DNA from: an uncultured Bryobacteraceae bacterium
GTDB lineage: Bacteria; Acidobacteriota; Terriglobia; Bryobacterales; Bryobacteraceae
DNA: 64,000 nucleotides
Direction: 5' to 3'
NCBI GenBank assembly: GCA_937924525.1
Contig: CALDSU010000003.1
Location: forward strand, 124,001 to 188,000
Shown: in pieces, positions 40,772-49,793 of the stretch
How positions within the stretch are numbered: the first letter of the stretch is position 1
Layout: every line of letters starts with the position of its first letter
The notes under the pieces: model-generated
The model's input: only the letters and a program-made list of their open reading frames with translations
Databases searched by the model: none
What the model was told of the DNA's origin: nothing
Made by a program: the position numbers and the translations under genes

Positions 40772-42112
40772 TCACGCGCCTTCCGGACGGCGTCCGCGCC
40801 GGACGCCGCGGCGGCCCAGGGCCTTCAATTTCCGGTACATCGTGGTTTTGCCGATCCCCAGGAGGCGCGCACTCTTTGACTTGTCAAAGCCGGTCACCTG
40901 GAGCGCGCGCAGGATCGCCTGGCGCTCGAGCGCGGCCAGATTCAGTTCGCTGGTCACGAATGGCGCCGGCGCCGGCGGCGCGGCGTCGCGCCCTTCGATC
41001 CACGCGGGCAGGTGCTCGGGCAGGATCAGTTCGTCCGGACAGTGCAGCACGGCATGCTCGACCGCGTCGCGCAACTGGCGGACATTGCCCGGCCAGTGAT
41101 ACCCGGTCAGCGCCTGCATGGCTTCGGGGGAAATCGCCATCTGCCGGAAGCTGGTGTTCTGCCGCGTCAGAAACAGGCGCGCCAGGGTCGGGATGTCTTC
41201 GATACGCTGGCGCAGGGGCGGAATCTCGATCGTGAGCACGTTCAGCCGGTAACAGAGGTCTTCGCGAAAGCGTTTCCACTGGGTCAGTTCGTCGATCCGC
41301 CGGTGCGCCGAGGAGAGGAAGCGGACTTCCAGAGGACCGCCGTCGGGGCCGGCGGGATGGTCCAACAGCCGCACGAACTCCTGCTGGACCGCGTATGGCG
41401 TCTCGCTCACCTGGCGCAGGTACAAGGTGCCGCGATGCGCCTGGCGGAGGAGCGGGCCGCGTGGGTTGCCCGGGCCGCCGAGCAGCGCCCGCAGCACCTG
41501 CGGCGACAGCGACGCGCAGTCCACGGTTAGAATCAGCCCCTCGCGCTGCTTGCTCAGCAGGTGCAGAGCATGCGCCACCAGCGCCTTGCCGGTTCCGCCC
41601 TCCCCGAAGATGTGCACGGCGCATTGCAGGCGGGCCGCATGACGCACTTGCACGAACAGGTCCTGCATGGCGGGGCTCTCGCCCACCAGCCCGACCTCGG
41701 CCAGCGTGGCCCGGGCCTCGGCGCGATCCGAACGCCCGGCGCGGAGTTCCTCCACGCGGCGCCGCAACGTCTCCAGCAGATCCCCCACCTCGCTGGCCAG
41801 GGGACGCTCCGCCGCCGCTTCGACCACGTCGTAAGCGCCGGCGCGCATCAACTCGGTCAGCCCGCGGGTGGGCGGCGCTTGCCGGAAGACGAGCAGCACC
41901 TGAAGTTCCGGCTGCCAGGTCAGCCAGGAGCGCACCTGGCTGGGCAGCGTCTCGTCGAACTGCCCGGCCACCAGCAGCAATCCTTGCGCCCGGGAGTCGC
42001 GCAAGGCGTCGGGGACTTGCTCCGGGGCGCAGCACGTCAATCCCGCCCCGCCGGGCGGGGAAATCAGGCCTGGTTCGCTGGCGACAACGATTTGCGGAGT
42101 CGGGCCCTGCAC
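40772..42112 (-). CDS. Sigma-54-type AAA+ regulator with degenerate ATPase motifs
   Basis: 446 residues: an N-terminal receiver-like domain without a clear phosphoacceptor Asp, an AAA+ domain (about 140-360) and a Fis-type helix-turn-helix (FDKSKSARLLGIGKTTMYRKL). Walker A is kept in altered form (GEGGTGKALVAH), but the sigma-54 contact motif GAFTGA is missing (the region reads LLGGPGNPRGPLLRQ) and Walker B lacks Asp-Glu (TLYLRQVSE). It should bind DNA but not remodel sigma-54 polymerase. Placed before trpE(G) with a 30-nt gap, it may be co-transcribed with it. Confidence 0.85.
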   Translation of the reverse strand: MQGPTPQIVVASEPGLISPPGGAGLTCCAPEQVPDALRDSRAQGLLLVAGQFDETLPSQVRSWLTWQPELQVLLVFRQAPPTRGLTELMRAGAYDVVEAAAERPLASEVGDLLETLRRRVEELRAGRSDRAEARATLAEVGLVGESPAMQDLFVQVRHAARLQCAVHIFGEGGTGKALVAHALHLLSKQREGLILTVDCASLSPQVLRALLGGPGNPRGPLLRQAHRGTLYLRQVSETPYAVQQEFVRLLDHPAGPDGGPLEVRFLSSAHRRIDELTQWKRFREDLCYRLNVLTIEIPPLRQRIEDIPTLARLFLTRQNTSFRQMAISPEAMQALTGYHWPGNVRQLRDAVEHAVLHCPDELILPEHLPAWIEGRDAAPPAPAPFVTSELNLAALERQAILRALQVTGFDKSKSARLLGIGKTTMYRKLKALGRRGVRRGRRPEGA

Positions 42113-42164
42113 GTGAACGCTCTATTCTCGCGCAACCGCCCCTGCCCGCGCCAAGCCCTTCCTT

Positions 42165-42911
42165 TTACGGTTTCACCCGCGCCGACTGGATCATCCCGTA
42201 CTGCTCGGCATCCGAGATGCCGATGTCGGCCCACACCACCACCAGCGTGCCCTCCGGCAACTGCGCCACGGAAGGATAGCTGACCTGCCGCCGCGATTCG
42301 CGGCTGCCCGGTGTCCACGCGGGCGCGGTCGCAAGTTCGAGGGGCGGTCCCCAGCTTTCGCCATCGTCCTCCGACCAGCGGATCGTCAAGGGCGTGCACA
42401 CTCTGGGCGAGGCGTTGTGCGTGAGCGCAAGGCGCCCGTCGCGCAGGCGGAACGCGCTGTGAGAGGAGGCCGGCGCTTCCACCGCGGTTTGCTCCGGCGC
42501 GGACCACGTCTCGCCCAAATCGAACTTCTTCGTGCGCCACAGCCGCCCGCCGCCGGTGCGGAGCAGCATTAGCACCGCGCCGGAGTTGAGTTCCACGACG
42601 GCCGGCTCATCCTGCCCCATGGGCGTCGTGACCACGCCGCCCCCATCCGCCAGCTCTTGCCGCGATCGGTGGAAACCAGCAAGCCGGCGTGATTGCCGCG
42701 CAGCCTGGTGACCGGCAGGACGAGGGCTCCGCTCCGCAACCGGATGCCGTCGTTGCGGCAGTCGAACCCGCGCTCAGTTGCAGCTGGGAGCGCCGGCGAC
42801 CACGTCCGCCCGGAAAACACGGACCGCGCGCCGCGGGCAGTGAAAGCTCCGACGCCCGCCGCATCCTCCGGCCGCCGGGCCCGCCCGCTTCCTCCGGGGC
42901 GCGCGGAAACC
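42165..42911 (-). pseudogene. Sialidase/BNR-repeat protein remnant
   Basis: Asp-box repeats are clear: TDRGKSWRMG, DLGETWSAP and SEDDGESWGPP, with VVVWADIG at the end, as in exo-sialidase-like BNR proteins. Two faults are visible. The 5' end has no start codon or signal peptide before running into the stop of garD. A one-base shift occurs at a C5 run (42640-42644), moving the coding frame between WRMG and VVTTPMGQDEP. The remnant is about 220 codons, against roughly 350 for an intact protein. The frameshift could be a sequencing error, but the missing 5' end would remain. Confidence 0.7.
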
Positions 42912-44468
42912 TCAGGTCACCGGACCCGGATTGAATGGGGCCAGGTTATTGTGGAGTCCCCAATGGTCGGCCCAGGTTCGCTTGCGCCCGCTGGCCACGT
43001 CGAGGATGAACCGGAAGAGTTCCTCGCCCACCTGCGGGAGAGAGGCTTCCCCGGTGGCGATGCGTCCCGCGTCGAGGTCGATCAAGTCCGGCCAGCGTTC
43101 GGCCAGCGCGGTCCGGGACGATACCTTGATGACAGGAACCATGGCGAGGCCGTAGGGGGTTCCTTCGCCCGTGGTGAATACGTGCAGGTTCATCGAGGCC
43201 AGTTGTTGCGTGCCGCAGATGAAGTCGCTGGCGGGCGTAGCGGCGAAAACCAAGCCCTTCGTCCGGACTCTTTCGCCGTGGGTGGCCACCGCCATGAGCG
43301 CGGAACTGCCGGCCTTAGCCACCGAGCCGAGCGCTTTTTCGACCACATTGGCGAGTCCCCCGCGCTTGTTGCCCGGGGTGGGGTTGGCGCTGCGGTCCGC
43401 CCCGCCGCGGGCCAGGTAGGCGTCGTACCAGCGCATTTCGCGGATCAGATCCCGCGCCACCTGCTCGTTCACCGCCCGGGGCGTCAACAGGTGCGCGGCG
43501 TCGCGGACCTCCGTCACCTCGGAGAACAGCACGGTCGCGCCGGCGCGCACCAGCAGGTCGGCGGCGTGGCCTACGGCCGGATTGCAGGTGACGCCGGAGA
43601 ACGCGTCGCTGCCGCCGCATTGGAGACCAACGGCGAGTTCGGAGACTGGACAGGGCGTGCGGCGGCGGCGGTTCAGTTCTTCCAGGCGGCGCTCGGCGGC
43701 GCGCAGAATGGCCGCCACCATCTCCCCGAAGCCGCGGAAATCCGCATCCTGGAGTCGCACGACGTAGGGGCTGCCGCCGGCTATGGGCAGCGGACCCGCG
43801 CCCACGCGCGTCAACGAGCGCTCCGGGAGCAGGCGTCCGGGTTGCAGTTTCTCGCACCCCAGGCTCACGACCAGCGGCGCGCCGCCGAAATTGGGATGCA
43901 GGCTGAGATGGCCGAGCGTGCGGATCGGGATCGCGGCGTCCGGCGCGTCGATGGCGACGCCGCACCCATAGGTGTGCGTGATCGCCGTCACGCCGTCGAC
44001 GTGCGGGAAGCGCGGCAACAGTTCCTCGCGGATGCGGCGAACCGCGTATTCCACCACGGGCGCGACGCACTGCACGCTGGTCGTGATGCCCAGCAGGTTC
44101 TTGGTGCCCACGGCGCCGTCGGGGTTGCGGTAGCCGTCAAACGTCAACCCTTCGAGCGGGGGCAGCGGCGCCGGGATGGCGGTGGCCAGAGGCAACTGGT
44201 CGAGCGGTGGGGCGGGCGGCAGGTCGATCCACTCTTCGCGAACCCAGTCCCCGGGATGTATCTCGCGGTTGGCGAAACCAATGGTCTGTCCGTAGCGGAG
44301 CACGGGCTGCCTGGGCTCATGGCGGGTAAGCGCGACCTTGTGCGCTTGCGGGATGGCTTCGCGCAGAGCCAACCCGCAGGGGAACGTAGCGCCGGCGGGG
44401 AGTCCTTCAGGGTTCACCACAATGGCCACCGAATCGGCCGGATGGACGCGGACGTAAAGAGGCTGCAC
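42912..44468 (-). CDS. garD: Galactarate dehydratase (UxaA/GarD family)
   Basis: Dehydrates galactarate (mucate) to 5-keto-4-deoxyglucarate. 518 residues, close to the E. coli enzyme (523). An N-terminal SAF domain (about 1-90) is followed by the dehydratase body with [42 protein letters not shown] and [14 protein letters not shown], all signature regions of GarD. The related altronate dehydratase UxaA is the alternative, but the [14 protein letters not shown] region favours GarD. No other galactarate genes are close. Confidence 0.88.
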   Translation of the reverse strand: MQPLYVRVHPADSVAIVVNPEGLPAGATFPCGLALREAIPQAHKVALTRHEPRQPVLRYGQTIGFANREIHPGDWVREEWIDLPPAPPLDQLPLATAIPAPLPPLEGLTFDGYRNPDGAVGTKNLLGITTSVQCVAPVVEYAVRRIREELLPRFPHVDGVTAITHTYGCGVAIDAPDAAIPIRTLGHLSLHPNFGGAPLVVSLGCEKLQPGRLLPERSLTRVGAGPLPIAGGSPYVVRLQDADFRGFGEMVAAILRAAERRLEELNRRRRTPCPVSELAVGLQCGGSDAFSGVTCNPAVGHAADLLVRAGATVLFSEVTEVRDAAHLLTPRAVNEQVARDLIREMRWYDAYLARGGADRSANPTPGNKRGGLANVVEKALGSVAKAGSSALMAVATHGERVRTKGLVFAATPASDFICGTQQLASMNLHVFTTGEGTPYGLAMVPVIKVSSRTALAERWPDLIDLDAGRIATGEASLPQVGEELFRFILDVASGRKRTWADHWGLHNNLAPFNPGPVT

Positions 44469-44507
44469 GCTTACGAGACTATCAGCACGGAATCCCGAGG
44501 TTGGCGT

Positions 44508-46019
44508 TCAGCCATCCAGCCTCGCCGAAGCCATCACCACGGGCTGCATCGCGGACGCGGGGGCCGCGAAGCCGGGAGGCCGGTGTCCGGGCTTGATCGA
44601 TTGGTACAGCAAATCCACTTCCACCCGCACGGGAGAGGAGCCGCCGGACCAGGGAATCCGGTAGTGCGTCGTCGCCTCACCGGCGCGGAAAGCGCCATGG
44701 GCCGGGACACCCACCGTTCCGATCGCAAGCGGGCCCAGCCCCATTTCGGCCAGACGCGCCGGACGGAAACCGGCCGGAGGAATGCGGTTATCCTTCAGGT
44801 AGGTGACGGCGTCCAGCAGCGACGCCGTTTCCTCGCCGGCACCATCTCCGTAAATGCTTTCGAAGACCTGCACCTGCCCGGCGCGGTCGATGACGGCGTA
44901 GTGGGGTTGGGTCGCCTCCCCCGACTCCAGCGCGCCCGATCCCGGGTCCCAGCGGCCGGACTCGAACAGGATCCGGCCTTGCCAATCGTGGACGCGCACG
45001 CGCAGCCAGATGCGCCGGCTCGGATACGCCGTGGGCAGCTTATGGCCCGTCAGGTTCAGAACCCGAACGTCGAGCACGAGCGCATCGGGCGTCCGCCGCG
45101 GCGTGACCTCCAGGCGGGCCGCCCGTTTCAAATGCTCGTGCGTGTGGCCGGCCGCCTCGCGCAAGTCCGGCTCGTTTTCGATCTCCGCCAGCCATGCGAG
45201 CGCGCGGACATTGGCGCCCGCGAAACGATGCAGGCCGAACGGCGAGCGCTCTCCGGTCGGCGGGAAGGGGCCGCCCGGCGGGCGGTGCGCGATGAACTGC
45301 GCGGCCAGGTTCCCTTGCGCATCCCGCAGGAGCGGCAGGTGGCACGACTGGCACGTGCGCCCCTGGCCGGGGTACTCGCTCGCGAGCCACTCCAAGAAAG
45401 GGCCCTGTTCGACGAAAGCGCGGTCATCGCCGGCGGGATGCGTGAGCACCGTATGGCAGGTTCCGCAGAGCGCGGCATCCAGCACATGACGGCCCTCAGC
45501 CGGCGTCAATCCCGTGTGATGCTCCATCGGCATGCGAAACGGGCCGGCGTGCGGACCGTAGATCTCCCCGCGGTCGCCAACCACGAATCGGCCGCTGAAG
45601 GAGTCCGCCTTGCCCAGATGGGCGGGAGTGATCTGATGGCAGACGGTGCAGGTCACTCCGTCCCGGCCAAGCGAATCGAGTCGGGCCACGGCCAGCCGGC
45701 GGCCGGCGAGGCGCAGGGGATACTGTTGGGCTGGCGCGTGGCAGCGGAGGCAATGGTCTTCAATTTCCGCTTTCGCCGCCGGCCGGCGCGCGACCTCGAA
45801 GGCGACCTTCGCTTTCCAGTAAGGGTCCACCGCCGCGTGGGCCATCATGCTGTTCCGCCAGAGGTGGAAGGGGCCGATGAAGCCCGTGTCGCGGTCCCAA
45901 CCCGCACCCGGTTTGGGAATCCGGGTGTGGCACATGGCGCACTCGCCGGCCTCCAGAAAGCGGGGCGTTGGCGCGAATCCCAACCCAGGCAGCAGAATGA
46001 ACAGGCCCAAAGCGCGCAC
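44508..46019 (-). CDS. Exported pentaheme cytochrome c
   Basis: 503 residues from GTG 46019. Signal peptide ALGLFILLPGLGFA. Five CxxCH heme sites: CAMCH, CLRCH, CTVCH, CGTCH and CQSCH, all in the first 240 residues. The C-terminal half is beta-rich and heme-free (about 280-503), which recalls cytochrome-c-554-like or nitrite-reductase-related electron carriers with an extra domain. Partner and electron acceptor are unknown. Confidence 0.85.
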   Translation of the reverse strand: MRALGLFILLPGLGFAPTPRFLEAGECAMCHTRIPKPGAGWDRDTGFIGPFHLWRNSMMAHAAVDPYWKAKVAFEVARRPAAKAEIEDHCLRCHAPAQQYPLRLAGRRLAVARLDSLGRDGVTCTVCHQITPAHLGKADSFSGRFVVGDRGEIYGPHAGPFRMPMEHHTGLTPAEGRHVLDAALCGTCHTVLTHPAGDDRAFVEQGPFLEWLASEYPGQGRTCQSCHLPLLRDAQGNLAAQFIAHRPPGGPFPPTGERSPFGLHRFAGANVRALAWLAEIENEPDLREAAGHTHEHLKRAARLEVTPRRTPDALVLDVRVLNLTGHKLPTAYPSRRIWLRVRVHDWQGRILFESGRWDPGSGALESGEATQPHYAVIDRAGQVQVFESIYGDGAGEETASLLDAVTYLKDNRIPPAGFRPARLAEMGLGPLAIGTVGVPAHGAFRAGEATTHYRIPWSGGSSPVRVEVDLLYQSIKPGHRPPGFAAPASAMQPVVMASARLDG

Positions 46020-46128
46020 GCGAAATGGCTAGCATGCGGTTCGCCAAACTACGGGAGCGAGCCATGAGGAAGACCGGTCCGGCAACACTTGCGCCAGCCG
46101 CCAGCGGAATCTGCAAGAACCGCAGAGG

Positions 46129-47079
46129 TCAGCCCGCCAAGCCCGGCAGGCCGCCCAGCGACTTGGCCAGCAAGGCGGCGCGCACCACCGCCTGCGCGAC
46201 CGATTCGGCAGCGGCAACGCCCAGCGCATCCAGCGGAGCCCGCTCCTTGCCGAGCGAAAGCGCGAACGCCACGTCGCCGTCGGCCATGGTATGCACCGGA
46301 AAGATCGTCCGGGCAAGACCCAACTGCGCCAGTTGCGCCAGCTTGGTGGCCTCGACTTTGGTGAGCGCGGCATTGGTGGCGACCACCGCGAGCGTCGTGT
46401 TCTCTCGGCTGAACGGAGCGGACGCGGCGCCTCGCTTGATCACCACATGCGCCCCGGCAAAGTCGCGCGCATGCGGCGAAGTCCGCGCCCCGGCCAGGAT
46501 GCGTCCGGTGGAAGGATCGCGGACATCGCCCCAGGCATTGAGCACCACCAGGCTGGCCACCACCACGCGCGGAGTCAACTGCATGGCATGCGAACCGATG
46601 CCGGACTTCATGGCGTGTTCGATCCCCAACACCTTCCCGACGGTGGCGCCCGTGCCGGCTCCCACGCAACCTTCCTCCACCGGCCCGGCGTGAGCGGCCT
46701 TGGCCGCGGCGTGCCCCATCTCGCGGGTGGGACGGCTGCGGCCGTTTCCAATGGCGAGATCGTAGATAATGGCCGCCGGCACGATCGGCACTTTCGCCGC
46801 GCGGGTGGGGAACCCGATGCCCTGCGCCTCCAGGTATTGGCGGACGCCCGAAGCCGCCTCGAGGCCGAACGCGCTGCCTCCCGCCAAAGTGATGGCGTGA
46901 ATCTGCGGGACAACGTGGCCGGGCTGGAGCGCGTCGATCTCTTCCGTGCCGGTGGCCGAGCCCCGCACATCCACTCCCGCGACCGCTCCTTCGCACCGGA
47001 CCACCGTGCAGCCGGTGAGCCCTTCGAGGTCGGAGACATGGCCGACACGAATTCCCGGGACCGCCGTCAAGCCGTTCAT
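46129..47079 (-). CDS. S58-family (DmpA/NylC-like) N-terminal-nucleophile hydrolase
   Basis: 316 residues from ATG 47079. The self-cleavage site of the family is in RENTTLAVVATNA, where the new N-terminal Thr becomes the nucleophile, as in NylC-type enzymes. Other signatures: PGIRVGHVSD at the start, SAFGLEAASGVRQYLE and GCVGAGTGATVGK. Family members are beta-aminopeptidases or amide hydrolases of peptides and oligoamides; the substrate is not known. It is divergent from the mla operon. Confidence 0.9.
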   Translation of the reverse strand: MNGLTAVPGIRVGHVSDLEGLTGCTVVRCEGAVAGVDVRGSATGTEEIDALQPGHVVPQIHAITLAGGSAFGLEAASGVRQYLEAQGIGFPTRAAKVPIVPAAIIYDLAIGNGRSRPTREMGHAAAKAAHAGPVEEGCVGAGTGATVGKVLGIEHAMKSGIGSHAMQLTPRVVVASLVVLNAWGDVRDPSTGRILAGARTSPHARDFAGAHVVIKRGAASAPFSRENTTLAVVATNAALTKVEATKLAQLAQLGLARTIFPVHTMADGDVAFALSLGKERAPLDALGVAAAESVAQAVVRAALLAKSLGGLPGLAG

Positions 47080-47134
47080 CGCACTGCCGTTTCCGGCTTG
47101 TATGGTAGCATCGAGGGGTCGGAGACACGGGGCA

Positions 47135-47899
47135 TTGCTCGATTTCGCAAAGGGTCCGATCCTGGCCATTCAGGAGTTTTTCATCCTTGCCGGGCAGGCC
47201 GTCCGGAACGTCTTCCGGCGGCCCCACTACGGCGCCGATATCGCCTTGCAGATGGACACGATCGGGTTCGGCAGCCTGCCCATCGTGATTCTGACGGGAT
47301 TCTTCAGCGGCGCGGTGATGGCCTTGCAAATGTCTCGCGCGCTGGCCCAGTACGGGCAGGTGGGACGCACCGGCACCGTGGTCTCGATTACGCTGGTGCG
47401 CGAGCTGGGGCCGGTGCTCACCGCCCTGATGGTGGCCGGACGGAACGCCTCGGGCATGGCCAGCGAGATCGGTTCGATGAAAGTCACCGAGCAAATCGAC
47501 GCGATGCGCGCTCTGGGCACCGATCCCATTCAGAAACTGGTGACGCCGCGCATGATCGCCACCGCGGTGGTGCTGCCGCTGCTGACGATCATCGCCGATT
47601 TCACCGGCATGTTCGGCGGTTTCATCGTGGCGTATTATCTGCTGAACCTGACGCCGGCACAGTATTGGCACACCGTGTGGACCGCCCTGGAATGGAACGA
47701 CGTTTCCCAAGGGCTGCTGAAGCCGTTTGTCTTTTCGTTCGCCATTTCGCTGGTGGGCTGTTATTACGGTTTGCAGACGACGGGCGGCACCCAGGGCGTG
47801 GGCCGCGCCACGACGCAAGCCGTGGTGGTGGCGTCCGTGCTCGTCTTCGTGCTGACCTTCTTCATCACCAAGATCTTTGTCGGGAACGTCGTGTCGTGA
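47135..47899 (+). CDS. mlaE: MlaE-type ABC permease (lipid transport)
   Basis: 254 residues from TTG 47135, which has GGAG about 10 nt before it and gives the normal length; ATG 47102 is an alternative. The MlaE signature is clear: FFSGAVMALQMSRAL, LVRELGPVLTALMVAGR, NASGMASEIGSMKVTEQIDAM and about five membrane helices. With MlaF and MlaD it moves phospholipids across the periplasm, mostly to keep outer-membrane asymmetry. First gene of mlaE-mlaF-mlaD. Confidence 0.93.
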   Translation: MLDFAKGPILAIQEFFILAGQAVRNVFRRPHYGADIALQMDTIGFGSLPIVILTGFFSGAVMALQMSRALAQYGQVGRTGTVVSITLVRELGPVLTALMVAGRNASGMASEIGSMKVTEQIDAMRALGTDPIQKLVTPRMIATAVVLPLLTIIADFTGMFGGFIVAYYLLNLTPAQYWHTVWTALEWNDVSQGLLKPFVFSFAISLVGCYYGLQTTGGTQGVGRATTQAVVVASVLVFVLTFFITKIFVGNVVS

Positions 47900-48711
47900 A
47901 CGGCGACGAGACGATTCTCCGTTTCGAGGGCGTGACCGTGGAGTTTGCGGGCGTGCCGGCGCTGAAGCGGGTTTCCTTCTCGGTGCCGAAGGGGGAGACG
48001 CGCGTGCTGTTTGGGGAGGCGGGCTCCGGCAAGACGGTGGCGCTGAAAACCGCGCTGGGGTTGATCCGGCCCGTGGAAGGCGAGGTGTACCTGTTCGGCC
48101 GGGAGATCACGCGGTTGAGCGAGGAGGAACTGTTCGATCTGCGGAGCCAGGTGGGCATGCTGTTCCAGGAGGGCGCGCTGTTCGACTCGCTGACGATTGA
48201 GGAAAACGTGGCGTATCCGCTGATCAACCAGAAGTCGATTCATGCGCCTCCCGAGGAAGTGGCGCGCCGGGTGCGGGAAGCGCTGAGTTTCGTCGAACTC
48301 GAGCACACCCTGGAGAAGTATCCGTCGGAGTTGTCGGGCGGCATGCGGCGGCGGGTGGCCATCGCCCGGGCGGTGGTGACCGAACCGCCGCTGGTGCTCT
48401 ACGACTCGCCCACCGCGGGACTGGACCCCATCACGTCCACCACGATCTGCGCGCTGATCATGAAGAACCGCGACCTGCGCCATACCACCACCCTGCTGGT
48501 GACGCACCGCTATCAGAACGGCAATCTCCTGGCGAATTACCGCTACGACGAGGCTTCCGGCAAACTGGTTCCCGCCACGCCGGACCGGCCGGCGCCCCGC
48601 ACGATCTTCCTGGGCTTTCGCGGCGGGGAGTTGGTTTTCGAGGGCACCCAGACGGAGATGGAGGCGTCCTCCGATCCGTATGTGGGAAAATTTGTGAAGC
48701 ACAACGGATAA
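47896..48711 (+). CDS. mlaF: MlaF-type ABC ATPase lacking the Walker B glutamate
   Basis: 271 residues from GTG 47896 (GTGA overlap with mlaE). Walker A is GEAGSGKTVALK, signature LSGGMRRRVAIAR, H-loop His in LLVTHRYQ. Walker B reads LVLYDSPTAGLDP, so the catalytic glutamate is replaced by Ser. This normally slows ATP hydrolysis. A lineage-specific variant is possible, since the rest of the site is intact. The C-terminal tail (about 240-271) is longer than the basic ABC core. Confidence 0.92.
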   Translation: MNGDETILRFEGVTVEFAGVPALKRVSFSVPKGETRVLFGEAGSGKTVALKTALGLIRPVEGEVYLFGREITRLSEEELFDLRSQVGMLFQEGALFDSLTIEENVAYPLINQKSIHAPPEEVARRVREALSFVELEHTLEKYPSELSGGMRRRVAIARAVVTEPPLVLYDSPTAGLDPITSTTICALIMKNRDLRHTTTLLVTHRYQNGNLLANYRYDEASGKLVPATPDRPAPRTIFLGFRGGELVFEGTQTEMEASSDPYVGKFVKHNG

Positions 48712-48714
48712 GCC

Positions 48715-49788
48715 ATGCCTTCACCTGCGAAAGTCGCTTGGGCCCAGCTTCGCGTGGGCATCATGGCCCTGGTGGCTCTGACGATCCTGGCCGTCCTGAT
48801 CTTTCTGCTGACGGGGAGCGGCTCGATTTTCGAAGACAAGGCGACGCTGAAGACCTACATGCAGGATTCGGCGGCGATGGCGGTGTCGTCTCCCGTGCGG
48901 TTGAACGGCATCCTGGTGGGAGAGATCTCCAAGATCGAATTCACCGGCTCGCGCGAACCCGGGAAGGTGGTCGAGATCCAAATGCGGATCAAGCGGTCCT
49001 ACCTGAAACAGATTCCCGAAGACTCCGAAGCCGGCGTCAGCGCCGCGAACCTGCTGGGAGACAAGTTCATCAACATCACCAAAGGGCGGAGCAGCCGTGC
49101 GATTCGGGACGGGGGCACGCTCCGCGCCGAGTCGGTGCAGGACATTCCCGAGCTGATGGCGCGGGCCGGGGATCTGCTGGGAGCCTTGCAGATCTCGCTC
49201 AAACGCGTGGACGCGCTCCTGGAGGATGTCGAGGAAGGGCGCGGCAACGTGGGCAAGCTGCTCAAGGACGAAGCGCTCTACGACCGGGTGAACGCCACCA
49301 TCGAGGAGACCCGCCGCGCCATCCACACGCTCAACACCAATCAGGGCACGCTGGGCCGCCTGTTGAACGAGGACGCGCTCTACCAGGACGTGCGGCAGCC
49401 GATCCGCCGCCTGGACAACCTGCTGGCCGCGTTGGAACGGGGGGAAGGATCCGCGGGGAAGCTGCTCAAAGAGGACGCCCTTTACGAGGATGTGCGGAAA
49501 GCGCTGGGGGAAATGCGGACGCTGCTGGCGGACGTCAACGCCGGCAAAGGCACGGCGGGCAAGCTGCTCAAGGATGAAGCGCTGCACCGGCAGATCACCC
49601 AACTGCTGGCCCGAGTGGACTCGACGGTGGAGAAAATCAACACGGGCCAGGGCACGCTGGGCCAGTTGATGGTGAACCCGCAGTTGTACGAATCGCTGCA
49701 CGGGTCGACGCGCGAATTGCAGAACCTGCTGAAAGACATTCGCGCCAATCCCAAGAAGTTTCTCCGCGTCAAACTGGCGATCTTTTAG
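48715..49788 (+). CDS. mlaD: MlaD-type MCE protein with five 34-residue repeats
   Basis: 357 residues. One N-terminal membrane anchor (about 13-34) and an MCE domain (about 38-130; VRLNGILVGEISKIEF, SAANLLGDKFINI). The rest is helical with an exact 34-residue period: G-x-x-G-x-L-L-x-D/E-x-A-L-Y units begin at residues 177, 211, 245, 279 and 313. MCE proteins form hexamers that carry lipids. The long tail may form a coiled tube or bind the outer-membrane partner. It follows mlaF by 3 nt. Confidence 0.92.
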   Translation: MPSPAKVAWAQLRVGIMALVALTILAVLIFLLTGSGSIFEDKATLKTYMQDSAAMAVSSPVRLNGILVGEISKIEFTGSREPGKVVEIQMRIKRSYLKQIPEDSEAGVSAANLLGDKFINITKGRSSRAIRDGGTLRAESVQDIPELMARAGDLLGALQISLKRVDALLEDVEEGRGNVGKLLKDEALYDRVNATIEETRRAIHTLNTNQGTLGRLLNEDALYQDVRQPIRRLDNLLAALERGEGSAGKLLKEDALYEDVRKALGEMRTLLADVNAGKGTAGKLLKDEALHRQITQLLARVDSTVEKINTGQGTLGQLMVNPQLYESLHGSTRELQNLLKDIRANPKKFLRVKLAIF

Positions 49789-49793
49789 CCGCG

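Noticed and set aside
46946-47134. Longer N-terminus for MlaE
   Set aside because: It overlaps the divergent S58 peptidase gene and its promoter; the family length is reached from TTG 47135.
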